The notes under the pieces: model-generated
Database searches by the model: none
What the model was told of the DNA's origin: nothing
Seen by the model: only the letters and a program-made list of their open reading frames with translations
NCBI RefSeq assembly: GCF_029894425.1
Contig: NZ_JARXYJ010000001.1
Location: 7,212,501 to 7,276,500 of the forward strand
Origin: Streptomyces sp. SAI-127
GTDB lineage: Bacteria; Actinomycetota; Actinomycetes; Streptomycetales; Streptomycetaceae
Length of the DNA stretch: 64,000 nucleotides
Direction of reading: 5' to 3'
Translations under genes and position numbers: made by a program
Shown here: positions 1 to 8,502 of the stretch, one piece after another
Layout of the letters: each line of letters begins with the position of its first letter
Numbering within the stretch: the stretch's first letter is position 1

Positions 1-28
1 CCGTATCCCCGGCCTGACGGGCACCCGA

Positions 29-34
29 TAGGGT
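29..34 (+). promoter_or_regulatory. leaderless -10 box
   Basis: TAGGGT lies exactly 7 nt before the ATG at 42. That spacing puts the transcription start at the start codon, so the first gene is probably leaderless. No ribosome binding site is seen. A -35 element cannot be judged because the window starts here. Confidence 0.45.
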
Positions 35-41
35 TCGGGAC

Positions 42-854
42 ATGCGTGATCTCGGGGCGGGCTTCCACTATCTCCTGAAGGGCCAGCGGTGGGTGGCCCG
101 GCACGGCAAGCAGTACGGTTTCGGCCTGATCCCGGGCCTGATCACCCTGGTGCTGTATGTGGCGGCGCTGGTCGCCCTGGCCACCTGGGGCGAGGACTTC
201 GTGTCCTGGGCGACGCCGTTCGCCGACGACTGGTCGAGCCCGTGGCAGGGCCTGTTCCGGGGCTTCCTCACGGTGGTCCTGTTCGCGCTGGCCCTTCTCC
301 TCGCGGTCCTGACCTTCACGGCGGTCACCCTCCTGATAGGCCAGCCCTTCTACGAGAACCTCTCGGAGAAGGTCGACCGGGACGTCTCCCCGGACGGCAC
401 GGCCCCCGAGTCCGGCCTCCCGCTCTGGCGCGAGCTGTGGATCTCGGCGAGGGACAGCCTCCGCATCGTCGTCCGGGCCGTCCTGTGGGCGGTCCTGCTC
501 TTCGCCCTGGGGTTCATCCCCGTGGTCGGCCAGACCGTGGTCCCGGTGATCGGCTTCTTCGTGACGGGCTTCTTCCTCACCGAGGAGCTCACCGCGGTGG
601 CCCTCCAGCGCCGAGGCGTCGACCTCCGGGCCCGCCTCACCCTCCTCCGCTCCCGCAAAACCCTCATCTGGGGCTTCGGCACCCCCCTGGCCCTGGCCTT
701 CGTGGTCCCCTTCGTCGCGGTGTTCCTGATGCCGGGCGCGGTGGCGGGGGCGACGCTGATGGCACGGGAACTGCTGGGGGAGGAGACCCGGGACGGGGAG
801 GACGAGTCGGACGAGGCCGACGAGGAGACGGTGTCCGATGGGCTCGCCACCTGA
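42..854 (+). CDS. EI24/CysZ-like membrane protein
   Basis: This 270-residue integral membrane protein resembles the EI24 (CysZ-like) family. It has hydrophobic spans near residues 30-50, 70-105, 148-180 and 215-240. The glycine- and proline-containing stretch GFIPVVGQTVVPVIGFF, typical of the family, is near residue 157. The C-terminal 25 residues are highly acidic. CysZ transports sulfate, but actinobacterial members are uncharacterised and no substrate is assigned. The last 17 nt overlap the following acetyltransferase gene, which suggests one transcript. Confidence 0.8.
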   Translation: MRDLGAGFHYLLKGQRWVARHGKQYGFGLIPGLITLVLYVAALVALATWGEDFVSWATPFADDWSSPWQGLFRGFLTVVLFALALLLAVLTFTAVTLLIGQPFYENLSEKVDRDVSPDGTAPESGLPLWRELWISARDSLRIVVRAVLWAVLLFALGFIPVVGQTVVPVIGFFVTGFFLTEELTAVALQRRGVDLRARLTLLRSRKTLIWGFGTPLALAFVVPFVAVFLMPGAVAGATLMARELLGEETRDGEDESDEADEETVSDGLAT

Positions 855-1320
855 GCCGACGGTCCGCCCGGCGACCGCCTCGGACGCGGACGCCGTCTTC
901 CGGCTCCTCGCCGGCTTCGCGACCACCTACCGTCCCGACCCCGACCGCTTCACGACCGTCACCTTTCCCGAGGTGCTGCGGGCGGCCGCCGAAGGCCGTG
1001 CCGAGTTCCTGGTGGCGGAGCGGAACACCCAGGTGATCGGCTACGCCTACGCGGTCCGGATGCCGACCCTGTTCGCGGGCGGCACGCTCCTCGAACTCCT
1101 CGAACTCGCCGTGGCCACGCCCCTGCGCGGCCGCGGCACGGGCTCCCGGCTCGTCCGGGCCATGCAGGACCGCGCGCGGCACGCCCAGGACGTGGAGATG
1201 ACCGTACCGACGCGCAGGGCCGCCGACTTCTACCGCCGCCTGGGCTTCACCGAGACGGCGACCTACCTCAAGTGGCCTTCTCCACCGCCACCACCAGAAT
1301 CGCCCGGACCTGCGCGATGA
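838..1320 (+). CDS. GNAT family N-acetyltransferase
   Basis: This 160-residue acetyltransferase shows the GNAT acetyl-CoA loop near residue 98, reading TPLRGRGTGSRLV (consensus R/Q-x-x-G-x-G/A). The late motif FYRRLGFTETATY closes the domain. The preceding strand (LLELLELAV) fits motif A. The substrate is unknown. It starts inside the end of the EI24-like gene, so the two are probably translationally coupled. Its 3' end overlaps the convergent peptidase gene by 53 nt, and its proline-rich last 15 residues lie in that overlap. Confidence 0.85.
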   Translation: MGSPPEPTVRPATASDADAVFRLLAGFATTYRPDPDRFTTVTFPEVLRAAAEGRAEFLVAERNTQVIGYAYAVRMPTLFAGGTLLELLELAVATPLRGRGTGSRLVRAMQDRARHAQDVEMTVPTRRAADFYRRLGFTETATYLKWPSPPPPPESPGPAR

Positions 1321-2515
1321 TGTCCAGCCGGTTCTTCACGAACCCCGGATCGGTCACCGCCCCCGTCGCGGGATCCGTGTTTCCGGCCCCGAACTCCAGC
1401 ACAGGCGTGTGCACATGCCCACCCGGCAGCACGTCGTGCAGTCCGAGGCGGTCCCGCAGCAGCGTGACCCGGTAGGCGATCTCGTTGGAGAGATAGTTCC
1501 CGCCGCCCCCGGCCCGCGCAGTGGACCCCGCGGTCGGCCCGTCCGCCCGTACGACAGGCACGGTCCCGCCCGCCGGGATCTCGGTCACGCTCGTGTTGTC
1601 GTAGACGGGAAAACGCCCGGTGTCCGCGTCCACGATCGCCTTGTACGGCAGCGTCGTCGTCGTCCACTGCGGTTGCGAGGCCGGATCCCGAACCGGCACC
1701 ACCCCCGTCACCCCGACGTTGTCGTTGTCCGGAAAGCCGCCCCGCCAGGCCCCGTTGGTCCGCTCGACGTCGAACCGCCCCACCCGCCCCTGACTCACGG
1801 TCGTGAAGAGATCCACCTTCTTCAGATACGGCCGCAGCGCCCGCTCCACGGTCCGGTCCGTGAAGTCCTGCCACCGCACGGGAAAGACGACGGTCTCCAC
1901 CCGCGCAGGACCCTCCGCCGTCTCGATCACCGTCCCGTCGAGCGCGAGCGCACTCGCCCCCGACGGATTCGAGATCCGTATGTCCCGGTCCAGCGTGAAC
2001 GGATCGAACCCGGTCACCATGACCCGCTTCAGCCGTTCCCCGCCCGGATACCGCACACCGGTCTGCCCCCGCGAGGTCCGCTCCAACTCGTTCAGCAGTG
2101 CGGCACGTTGTCCCTCGGAGAGCCCGAAGGACGGCTCCCAGGTGCGCACTTCACGGGTCATCCCCAACCGCGCCCAGTACAGGGGCCGATCGTCGTCCCG
2201 GCTCAGATCCCCACCCGCCGGCCCCCGCCCCTGCGCCCGGTCGACGGCCCGCTTCCACAGCGCGGACCCCTGCCGTACGACGACCTTCCGCGCCTCCGCG
2301 TAGGAACGCGCCGTTCCGAGCGCCCGCGTGAAGCGGAGCGGCACGGTGTCGAATCCGGACCGTTCGAGGATCTCCCGTGGCACGGCCCGGTCGAGCCGCT
2401 GCTCCTCCACCGTGGGTGGGGGCGCGGCCGCGGCCGCAGCCGGGCTCGCGGGTGCCGCCGATCCCGCCAACAGGGCCAGTCCGAGGATGCCGATCCGAAC
2501 ACGTAGGGAAGTCAA
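1268..2515 (-). CDS. secreted pyroglutamyl-peptidase-like protein
   Basis: The 415-residue product has a clear Sec signal (MTSLRVRIGILGLALLAG, then an alanine-rich cleavage region to about residue 30). The second half resembles pyroglutamyl peptidase I (family C15): VMVTGFDPFTLD near residue 166 matches the TGFxPF motif that opens the family, followed by ISNPSGASALAL. C15 enzymes remove N-terminal pyroglutamate and are normally cytoplasmic and about 215 residues long. This protein is exported and carries an extra N-terminal region of about 160 residues. I could not place the catalytic Cys with confidence, so activity is unproven. Confidence 0.75.
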   Translation of the reverse strand: MTSLRVRIGILGLALLAGSAAPASPAAAAAAPPPTVEEQRLDRAVPREILERSGFDTVPLRFTRALGTARSYAEARKVVVRQGSALWKRAVDRAQGRGPAGGDLSRDDDRPLYWARLGMTREVRTWEPSFGLSEGQRAALLNELERTSRGQTGVRYPGGERLKRVMVTGFDPFTLDRDIRISNPSGASALALDGTVIETAEGPARVETVVFPVRWQDFTDRTVERALRPYLKKVDLFTTVSQGRVGRFDVERTNGAWRGGFPDNDNVGVTGVVPVRDPASQPQWTTTTLPYKAIVDADTGRFPVYDNTSVTEIPAGGTVPVVRADGPTAGSTARAGGGGNYLSNEIAYRVTLLRDRLGLHDVLPGGHVHTPVLEFGAGNTDPATGAVTDPGFVKNRLDIIAQVRAILVVAVEKAT

Positions 2516-2589
2516 GGGAGTTCAGGTCCTTCCGTGGTGGGGGGCGCGAGTGGTGCCGGACGACGGCAGTATCGCGTGACGGAAGTGGT

Positions 2590-3554
2590 CTACGCCATGG
2601 GGGCCGAGGTACCGGGAATCCGCCCCGCCGCCTCCCGCAGTGCCCCGACGAACGCCTCCACCGGCGGCGAGGGCGACCGCCCCCGCAGCACCGCCGCGTA
2701 CACCGCCCGCGCCGGAGCACCCTCGTCGAGCACCGGCAGCAGCGCGACGTCCGGCCGCACGGACTCCGCGGCGAGCGCCGGGACCAGTGTCACGCCGAGC
2801 CCCGCGGCGACGTACCCCTGCTTGGCGGTCCACTCGCCGACGACATGCGCGATCCGCGGCCGGAAGCCCTGCCGCAGAGCCGCGTCGAGGGCGTCCCCTC
2901 GGGGCGTGGGCTCCCGGAGATCCAGTCGGCGTCCGCGAGCCGCCCGAGCCGCACCGGGCCGGCGCCCTCGCCCACCAGCGGATGTCCGGCCGGGACGGCG
3001 ACGTACAGCGACTCGTCGAGCAGATGGCGCAGTTCGTACGCCGACAGCGGTGCGCCGCCCGTCGTGGAGACGACCGCGAGATCCAGCCGCCCCTCGGTGA
3101 GCCGGTCGAGGAGTGCCGGCGTGAGTCCCTCCTCGCGGGTGACCCGCACACCGGGATGGCGGGTGCGGAAGGCGCCGAGGGCGTGCGGGATCAGCGCCGC
3201 GTCCGCGGTCGGGAACGCCCCGAACCGCATTCGCCCGCCCGCCACTTCACGCAGCGCGGCCAGTTCGCGCGCGGCTGCGTGCAGCGCTCCGGTGACGGTC
3301 TGCGCGTACGGCACGAGGACCCTGCCGGCCTCCGTCAGCCGTACGCCCCGCGGCAGCCGGTCGAACAGCGGCGCCCCGCCCAGCGCCGCCTCCAGCGAGG
3401 AGATCTGCCGGGACACCGCCGACTGCGTCCAGCCCAGGGTGCGCGCGGCCACGGTGAACGACTCGTGCCGGGCGACCTCCAGGAAGACCCGCAGCCAGAC
3501 GGTGGCGAGGTCGGGAGGAGGAACGGTGCGATGCGGGTTCGGCATGGCAGCCAT
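2590..3554 (-). pseudogene. LysR-family regulator, frameshifted
   Basis: This is a LysR-type regulator with an intact N-terminal winged helix-turn-helix (residues about 15-70; FTVAARTLGWTQSAVSRQIS) and the first part of the effector domain. At the G4 run at 2895-2898 (C4 on the plus strand) the frame changes. One extra G would restore ...RPEGDALDAALRQGF and join the rest of the domain, which ends AGRIPGTSAPMA at 2590, giving a normal 321-residue protein. As read, the product is truncated and ends in nonsense. ATG codons at 3554 and 3545 are both plausible starts. It diverges from the RidA gene, which it probably regulated. A sequencing error is possible. Confidence 0.8.
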
Positions 3555-3566
3555 GCTGGACATTCG

Positions 3567-3596
3567 CTTGTCGCATCGCAAGTGCGGACCTAGCGT
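3567..3596. promoter_or_regulatory. LysR/RidA divergent control region
   Basis: The inverted repeat CTTG-N8-CAAG (3567-3582) sits between the divergent LysR and RidA genes and is a plausible LysR operator. TAGCGT at 3591-3596 is exactly 7 nt before the RidA ATG, which suggests a leaderless transcript overlapped by the operator. Confidence 0.45.
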
Positions 3597-3603
3597 CGAC
3601 GGC

Positions 3604-3993
3604 ATGCAGATCACCCTCGACAACCCCGCCGGCGCACCCCAGCCGCTGAGCCCCTACTACTCCCAGGTCGCCCGCGTGCAACAGGCCGACGGCAGCGCCC
3701 TGTTGTTCGTCTCCGGCCAGATCGCCGAGGGCGCCACGCTCGCCGAACAGTCCCGCGGCGTCTTCGAGACCCTCGCCGCGCTGCTGGAGGCGCACGGGGC
3801 GAGTCTGGCCGACGTGATCAACATCCGCACCTACCTCACCGACATCTCCGAGCTGGAGGAGTACGGCGCCGTACGAAGGGAGTTCCTCACCGGCACCCCG
3901 CCCACCAGCATGACCTTCGAGGTGTCCCGGCTCTTCCGGCCGGAGGCACGGATAGAGATCGAAATCGTGGCGGCGGTGCCGGGGGCCGGGTGA
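3604..3993 (+). CDS. RidA family protein (enamine/imine deaminase)
   Basis: This 129-residue cytosolic protein of the RidA/YjgF/UK114 family hydrolyses reactive enamines and imines formed by PLP enzymes, or acts in related deaminations. Family features are the segment LLFVSGQIAEGA near residue 36, VINIRTYLTDISEL near residue 81, and a C-terminal IEIEIVAAV strand with a preceding arginine (EARIEIE). ATG 3604 is chosen because a leaderless -10 lies 7 nt upstream. The divergent LysR gene suggests a dedicated catabolic regulator, although that gene is frameshifted here. Confidence 0.88.
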   Translation: MQITLDNPAGAPQPLSPYYSQVARVQQADGSALLFVSGQIAEGATLAEQSRGVFETLAALLEAHGASLADVINIRTYLTDISELEEYGAVRREFLTGTPPTSMTFEVSRLFRPEARIEIEIVAAVPGAG

Positions 3994-4004
3994 TACTGCC
4001 GCCC

Positions 4005-4328
4005 ATGAAGGCAGCCAACTCGGGTGTTCTCTTCCTCATCGAGCTCGGCGCCCTGGCCGGTGCCGCGTACTGGGGTTTCACCCAGGACGTCGGCGCGTCC
4101 TGGCTGCTCGGCCTCGCCGCACCCGCCGTACTCGTCGCCCTGTGGGCGCTGTTCGGCTCACCGCGCGCGAAGTACAGGACGAGCGGCGCCGGTCGCGTCG
4201 GCTTCGAGCTGTTCTGGTTCGGGGCGGGCGCGCTCGCCCTGTTCGCCGCCGGAGCCCAGGTCTGGGCGTTCGCCTTCGCCGTCGTCTGCGTGGTGAGCAA
4301 GACGCTTGCCGCCGCCTGGAGCCAGTGA
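4005..4328 (+). CDS. YrdB-like (DUF2568) membrane protein
   Basis: This small protein of 107 residues has three or four predicted membrane spans (about residues 7-25, 30-50, 70-85 and 87-102). The conserved FGSPRAKYR loop lies between the second and third spans. The pattern matches the YrdB/DUF2568 family, which has no known function. ATG 4005 follows the RidA stop by 11 nt, so the two may share a transcript. A GTG at 3990 is a possible alternative start but would overlap the RidA gene. Confidence 0.75.
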   Translation: MKAANSGVLFLIELGALAGAAYWGFTQDVGASWLLGLAAPAVLVALWALFGSPRAKYRTSGAGRVGFELFWFGAGALALFAAGAQVWAFAFAVVCVVSKTLAAAWSQ

Positions 4329-4331
4329 CCC

Positions 4332-4895
4332 TCACTCCGCCGTCTCGCCCAGCAGTCGCAGAAAGTCCCGGAAGGCCCCCGGCATGTCCACCGACTCGGG
4401 GTCCAGCAGCCACTGGTACTGCAGGCCGTCCATGACCGCGACCAGCAGCGGCGCGGTGCGTTCGGGGCTCAGCCCGTTGGGCAGCCGGTCGCCGTACTCG
4501 GCACGCAGGGCCACGGTCATGGACGCGCGCACCCGGGTGTAGCGGTCGGTGAAGTACTCCCGCGCCGGATGCCCCTCCGTCACACTCTCGCCGAGCAGCG
4601 CCGAGAAGGTCTGGATGATCCCCGGCCGCATCGCGTTGTACTCGACGAGCGAGGCGAGCAGGTCGACCCGCCAGCTGCCGTTGGGCACCGCGTCCCACTT
4701 GTCCCGCTCCTCCAGCACCGCGACGAGGAGCGCGTCCTTCGTCGGGAAGTGGTGCAGCAGCCCCTGCTGGGTCAGCCCGACCCGCTCGGCCACCGCGGCC
4801 AGGCTCGCGCCCCGGTAGCCGCGCTCGGCGATGACCTCCAGGGCCGCCCGGACGATCTCGGCCCGGCGCTCCTCGCTTCTGGTCCTGGCGTTCAT
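4332..4895 (-). CDS. TetR/AcrR family transcriptional regulator
   Basis: This 187-residue repressor has an N-terminal TetR helix-turn-helix (GYRGASLAAVAERVGLTQQGLLHHFPTKDALL, split around residues 28-60). The helical C-terminal domain resembles the BetI-type TetR_C group. The start is placed at ATG 4895 (MNARTRSEERR) rather than the upstream ATG at 4913. It is transcribed away from the GH3 beta-glucosidase gene, and an inverted repeat lies in the shared control region. A role as sugar-responsive repressor of the glucosidase is inferred from position only. Confidence 0.88.
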   Translation of the reverse strand: MNARTRSEERRAEIVRAALEVIAERGYRGASLAAVAERVGLTQQGLLHHFPTKDALLVAVLEERDKWDAVPNGSWRVDLLASLVEYNAMRPGIIQTFSALLGESVTEGHPAREYFTDRYTRVRASMTVALRAEYGDRLPNGLSPERTAPLLVAVMDGLQYQWLLDPESVDMPGAFRDFLRLLGETAE

Positions 4896-4948
4896 GGCGT
4901 CACCGTACGACATCCCGGGAGGCTGAATATAACAGCAACATAACGAAA

Positions 4949-4967
4949 CCTACCGTTCACCAGGTAA
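4949..4967. promoter_or_regulatory. candidate TetR operator
   Basis: ACCTACCGTTCACCAGGTA contains two nested inverted repeats, ACCT-N10-AGGT and TACC-N8-GGTA. It sits in the 122-bp AT-rich gap between the divergent TetR and beta-glucosidase genes, where an autoregulatory operator would be expected. Confidence 0.45.
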
Positions 4968-5017
4968 TCGAGGCACGATGAGAGGACCCGCACGGACTTC
5001 AACGAGGAGGCACCGAC

Positions 5018-7447
5018 ATGGCGGCACCCACCCCCGCCGACCAGGCCCGCGAGGCGGCCGTCGAGGCGGCGCTGGCCGGGCTCGACCTCGATGCCAAGGC
5101 AAGGCTCCTGGCAGGCCAGGACATGTGGACCCTGCCCGCGCTCCCCGAGATCGGCCTGGACTCCCTCGTCATGTCGGACGGCCCGATCGGTGTCCGGGGC
5201 GTGCGCTGGAGCGCCGACGACCCGTCGATCGCCCTGCCCTCGCCGACCGCGCTGGCCGCCGGCTGGGACCCCGAACTCGCCCGCCGAGCAGGCATGCTGC
5301 TCGCCCAGGAGGCCCGCCGCAAGGGCGTCCACGTCCTCCTCGCCCCCACCGTCAACCTCCACCGCTCCCCGCTCGGCGGCCGCCACTTCGAGGCCTACAG
5401 CGAGGACCCGTATCTGACCGGACGGATCGGCGCCGGGTACGTCACCGGCGTACAGGAGGGCGGTGTCGGCACCACCGTCAAGCATTTCGTCGCCAACGAC
5501 GCCGAGACCGAGCGCTTCACGGTGAACAACCTCGTCTCCGAACGCGCCCTGCGCGAGCTGTACCTGGCGCCCTTCGAGCTCATCGTCGAGAACGCCCGCC
5601 CGTGGGGCATCATGACCGCCTACAACACGGTCAACGGCACGACGATGACCGAGCACCACCACCTGGTCAACGAAGTCCTGCGCGGCGAATGGGGATTCGA
5701 CGGCTACAACGTCTCCGACTGGATGGCCGCCCGCTCCACCAAGGCCGCCATCGAGGGCGGCCTCGACGTCGCCATGCCCGGTCCGACGACCGTCTACGGC
5801 GAGGCCCTCGCCCAGGCCGTGCGGGACGGCGAGGTCGAGGAGAGCGCGGTCGACACGGCCGTACGCAATGTGCTGCGGCTCGCCGCCCGCGTGGGAATCC
5901 TGGCCGGCGCCGAACCCGTCGTCACCGAGCTTCCGGAGACCGTCGACGGCATCGAACTGGCCCGCGAGGTCGCCCGCCGCTCCTTCGTGCTGGTCCGCAA
6001 CGAAGGCGCGCTCCCGCTGAAGCCCGGCACGGTCGCCCTCATCGGCGCCGCCGCCCGCGACGCCCGTGTCCTCGGCGGCGGCTCCGCCACCGTCTTCCCC
6101 GACCGGATCGTCTCCCCGCTCGACGGCCTCACCGCCGCCCTCCCCGAAGGCACCCTCAGCTACGCCGTCGGCGCCGACCCCAACACCGAACTCGCCGCCG
6201 CCGACGCGGGGTTCACCCTCGAAGCGGTCTGCCGGGACGCGGCCGGCGAGGTCATCGGCGCGGCCTCCGTGCCCAGCGGCCAGATCCAGTGGATGGGTTC
6301 GGACCTCCCCGAGGGCGTCACCCACGACCGGCTGCACACCGTCGAGGTGAAGGGCACCTTCACCCCGCGCGAGAGCGGCACCCACACCTTCGGCATCAAG
6401 GGACTCGGCGCCTTCAAGCTGGTCGTCGACGGCACGACGTACTACGACGACGTCCAGCGCACCGACGAGGACGACCCCTTCGTCACCTTCTTCGGCGCCC
6501 CCGAGCCCCGCGCCCAGGTCGAACTGACCGCGGGCGAGCCGGTCGAGGTCTCCCTCACCCACGTCGTCGTCCTCCCCGAGGAGGTCCCGATGAAGGTCGT
6601 CACGTTCTCCCTCGCCCACCAGGACCCGCGGCGCGACCCCGACGAACTGATCGCCGAGGCCGTCGAGGCGGCGCGCAACGCCGACACGGCCGTCGTCGTG
6701 GTCGCCACCACCGAGCGCGTCGAGTCCGAAGGCTACGACCGCAAGGACCTCGCGCTCCCGGGCCGCCAGGACGAGCTGGTCCACGCGGTCGCCGCCGCCA
6801 ACCCGAACACCGTCGTGGTCGTCAACTCCGGCTCCCCGGTGGAGCTGCCGTGGCGCGAGGACGTCGCCGCCGTCCTGCTCGGCTGGTTCCCCGGCCAGGA
6901 GGGCGGCGCGGCCCTCGCCGACGTGCTGACCGGCGCCCACGAGCCCGGTGGCCGCCTGCCCACCACCTGGGGCACCCTGGCCGACGCCCCGGTCACCCGG
7001 GTCGCTCCGGAGGGCGGCGAACTCCCTTACGACGAGGGCGTGTTCATCGGATACGCGGCCTGGGAGAAGGAGGGCCGCACCCCGGCCTACCCCTTCGGCC
7101 ACGGCCTCGGCTACACCGACTGGACCTACGAGTCCGTCGAGGTCCGGGGCACCACCGTCCGGGTCCGGCTGCGCAACTCCGGTTCCCGCGCGGGCCGTGA
7201 GGTCGTCCAGGTCTATCTGGCGCCCGCCGGACCCGACGCCGAGCGCCCGGCCCGCCGGCTCGCCGGATTCGCGGGGGCCGCGGCCGGCCCCGGTGAGAGC
7301 GTCGAGGTCACCGTGGAGATCCCGCGCCGGGCCTTCGAGATCTGGGACGAGAAGACCTCGTCGTGGTCCTATGTGAAGGGTTCGTACGAAATCCAGGTGG
7401 GGCGCTCGATCGGGGACCGCCGGGTCACCGCGACGATTAACGTCTGA
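5018..7447 (+). CDS. GH3 beta-glucosidase with PA14 domain
   Basis: This 809-residue glycoside hydrolase of family 3 has no signal peptide and is probably cytoplasmic. The (beta/alpha)8 domain spans about residues 20-300. The nucleophile Asp is in the segment GFDGYNVSDWMAAR near residue 230, and substrate-site residues include KHFVANDAE. A PA14 insert at about residues 390-530 interrupts the alpha/beta-sandwich, followed by a C-terminal fibronectin-III-like domain. The layout fits Streptomyces and KdgF-type beta-glucosidases that hydrolyse cellobiose or aryl-glucosides. A strong ribosome binding site (GAGGAGG) supports ATG 5018. The aldose epimerase convergent downstream fits a shared sugar-use role. 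Confidence 0.93.
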   Translation: MAAPTPADQAREAAVEAALAGLDLDAKARLLAGQDMWTLPALPEIGLDSLVMSDGPIGVRGVRWSADDPSIALPSPTALAAGWDPELARRAGMLLAQEARRKGVHVLLAPTVNLHRSPLGGRHFEAYSEDPYLTGRIGAGYVTGVQEGGVGTTVKHFVANDAETERFTVNNLVSERALRELYLAPFELIVENARPWGIMTAYNTVNGTTMTEHHHLVNEVLRGEWGFDGYNVSDWMAARSTKAAIEGGLDVAMPGPTTVYGEALAQAVRDGEVEESAVDTAVRNVLRLAARVGILAGAEPVVTELPETVDGIELAREVARRSFVLVRNEGALPLKPGTVALIGAAARDARVLGGGSATVFPDRIVSPLDGLTAALPEGTLSYAVGADPNTELAAADAGFTLEAVCRDAAGEVIGAASVPSGQIQWMGSDLPEGVTHDRLHTVEVKGTFTPRESGTHTFGIKGLGAFKLVVDGTTYYDDVQRTDEDDPFVTFFGAPEPRAQVELTAGEPVEVSLTHVVVLPEEVPMKVVTFSLAHQDPRRDPDELIAEAVEAARNADTAVVVVATTERVESEGYDRKDLALPGRQDELVHAVAAANPNTVVVVNSGSPVELPWREDVAAVLLGWFPGQEGGAALADVLTGAHEPGGRLPTTWGTLADAPVTRVAPEGGELPYDEGVFIGYAAWEKEGRTPAYPFGHGLGYTDWTYESVEVRGTTVRVRLRNSGSRAGREVVQVYLAPAGPDAERPARRLAGFAGAAAGPGESVEVTVEIPRRAFEIWDEKTSSWSYVKGSYEIQVGRSIGDRRVTATINV

Positions 7448-7475
7448 TCCGAGGGGGCACAGCCCTCACACAAGC

Positions 7476-7511
7476 AGCCCCGGCCCGGGACCTGACCCCT
7501 GGGCCGGGGCT
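7476..7511. terminator. bidirectional terminator hairpin
   Basis: AGCCCCGGCCC (7476-7486) pairs perfectly with GGGCCGGGGCT (7501-7511) across a 14-nt loop. It lies between the convergent GH3 and epimerase genes and can serve both strands. There is no T-run, as is common in Streptomyces. Confidence 0.75.
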
Positions 7512-7520
7512 CGTGCGTGT

Positions 7521-8492
7521 CTACCGGCTCGTGAATCCGTAGACGGTCTCCGAGCGGTAGGTCTCTCCCGGCCGCAGCACGGTGCTCGGGAACTCCGGCC
7601 GGTTCGGGGAGTCGGGGAAGTGCTGGGTCTCCAGCGCGATGCCGTCGCCGGGCGCGAAGGGCTCGGGCAGATGGTCCGCGGTGTACAGCTGGAGCCCCGG
7701 CTCGGTGGTGGCCACCGTCATCACTCGCCCGGACCCGGGGTCGGACAACTCGGCGACCCCGACGGCCCGCTCGGTGATCCCCTTGTCGAGCACGAAGTTG
7801 TGGTCGTAGCCCGCGCCGACCTTGCGCGCCCGACGGAAGTCGAAACGCGTGTCCGCGACCTCCTCGATGCCGGTCGGGATCAGATCGGCGTCCACCGGGG
7901 TGAACCGCGAGGCGGCGATCCGCAGTTCGTGCCCGCCCGCGTTCCCGGAACCGGCCAGGTTGAAGTAGCTGTGGTTGGTCAGGTTGACGACGGTCGGCGC
8001 GTCGGTGACCGCCTCGTACGCGATCCGCAGCGCGCCCGACTCGTCCAGGCTGTACGTCCCCGAGACCTCGAGGCGCCCCGGGAAGCCCTCCTCGCCGTGC
8101 GCGCTGACCCGGCTCAGCCGCACCCCGTGCTCGCCGGCGGGCTCCATGTCCCACACCCGTTTGTCGAAGCCGTTCTCGCCGCCGTGCAGGGAGTTGGGCG
8201 CGTTGTTGGGGGCGAGGGCGTAGGTCAGCCCGTCGAGCTCGAAGCGGCCGCCCGCGATCCGGTTCGCGTACCTCCCGATGAAGGCGCCGAGATACGGACC
8301 GGAGTGCTCCAGATATCCGTCCAGCTCGGCGAACCCCAGCACCACGTCCGCCGTCCGCCCGTCCCGGTCCGGAACCTCGACCGACTGCACGATCCCGCCG
8401 TACGACAGGATCCGCACGCGGACGCCCGCGCGCTCCAGGGTCCAGCGGTGAACCGGGGTGCCGTCGGAAAGTGTGGCGAAGAGTTCGTTCAT
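7521..8492 (-). CDS. galM: aldose 1-epimerase (mutarotase)
   Basis: This 323-residue galactose-mutarotase-family enzyme interconverts alpha and beta anomers of hexoses. Diagnostic segments are HGGENGFDKRVWD (first catalytic His region, about residue 98), VNLTNHSYFNLAG (catalytic His, about residue 171) and LETQHFPDSPNRPEFP containing the catalytic Glu/His region near the C-terminus. No signal peptide is present. Location beside a beta-glucosidase fits a role in processing released glucose. It ends at the shared terminator. Confidence 0.93.
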   Translation of the reverse strand: MNELFATLSDGTPVHRWTLERAGVRVRILSYGGIVQSVEVPDRDGRTADVVLGFAELDGYLEHSGPYLGAFIGRYANRIAGGRFELDGLTYALAPNNAPNSLHGGENGFDKRVWDMEPAGEHGVRLSRVSAHGEEGFPGRLEVSGTYSLDESGALRIAYEAVTDAPTVVNLTNHSYFNLAGSGNAGGHELRIAASRFTPVDADLIPTGIEEVADTRFDFRRARKVGAGYDHNFVLDKGITERAVGVAELSDPGSGRVMTVATTEPGLQLYTADHLPEPFAPGDGIALETQHFPDSPNRPEFPSTVLRPGETYRSETVYGFTSR

Positions 8493-8502
8493 GTGCGGAA
8501 CT

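Noticed and set aside
4892..7102. Long open frame antisense to the beta-glucosidase
   Set aside because: It arises from GC-rich third positions of the real gene. Its translation is rich in Gly, Val and Asp repeats with no family similarity, and it lacks a ribosome binding site.
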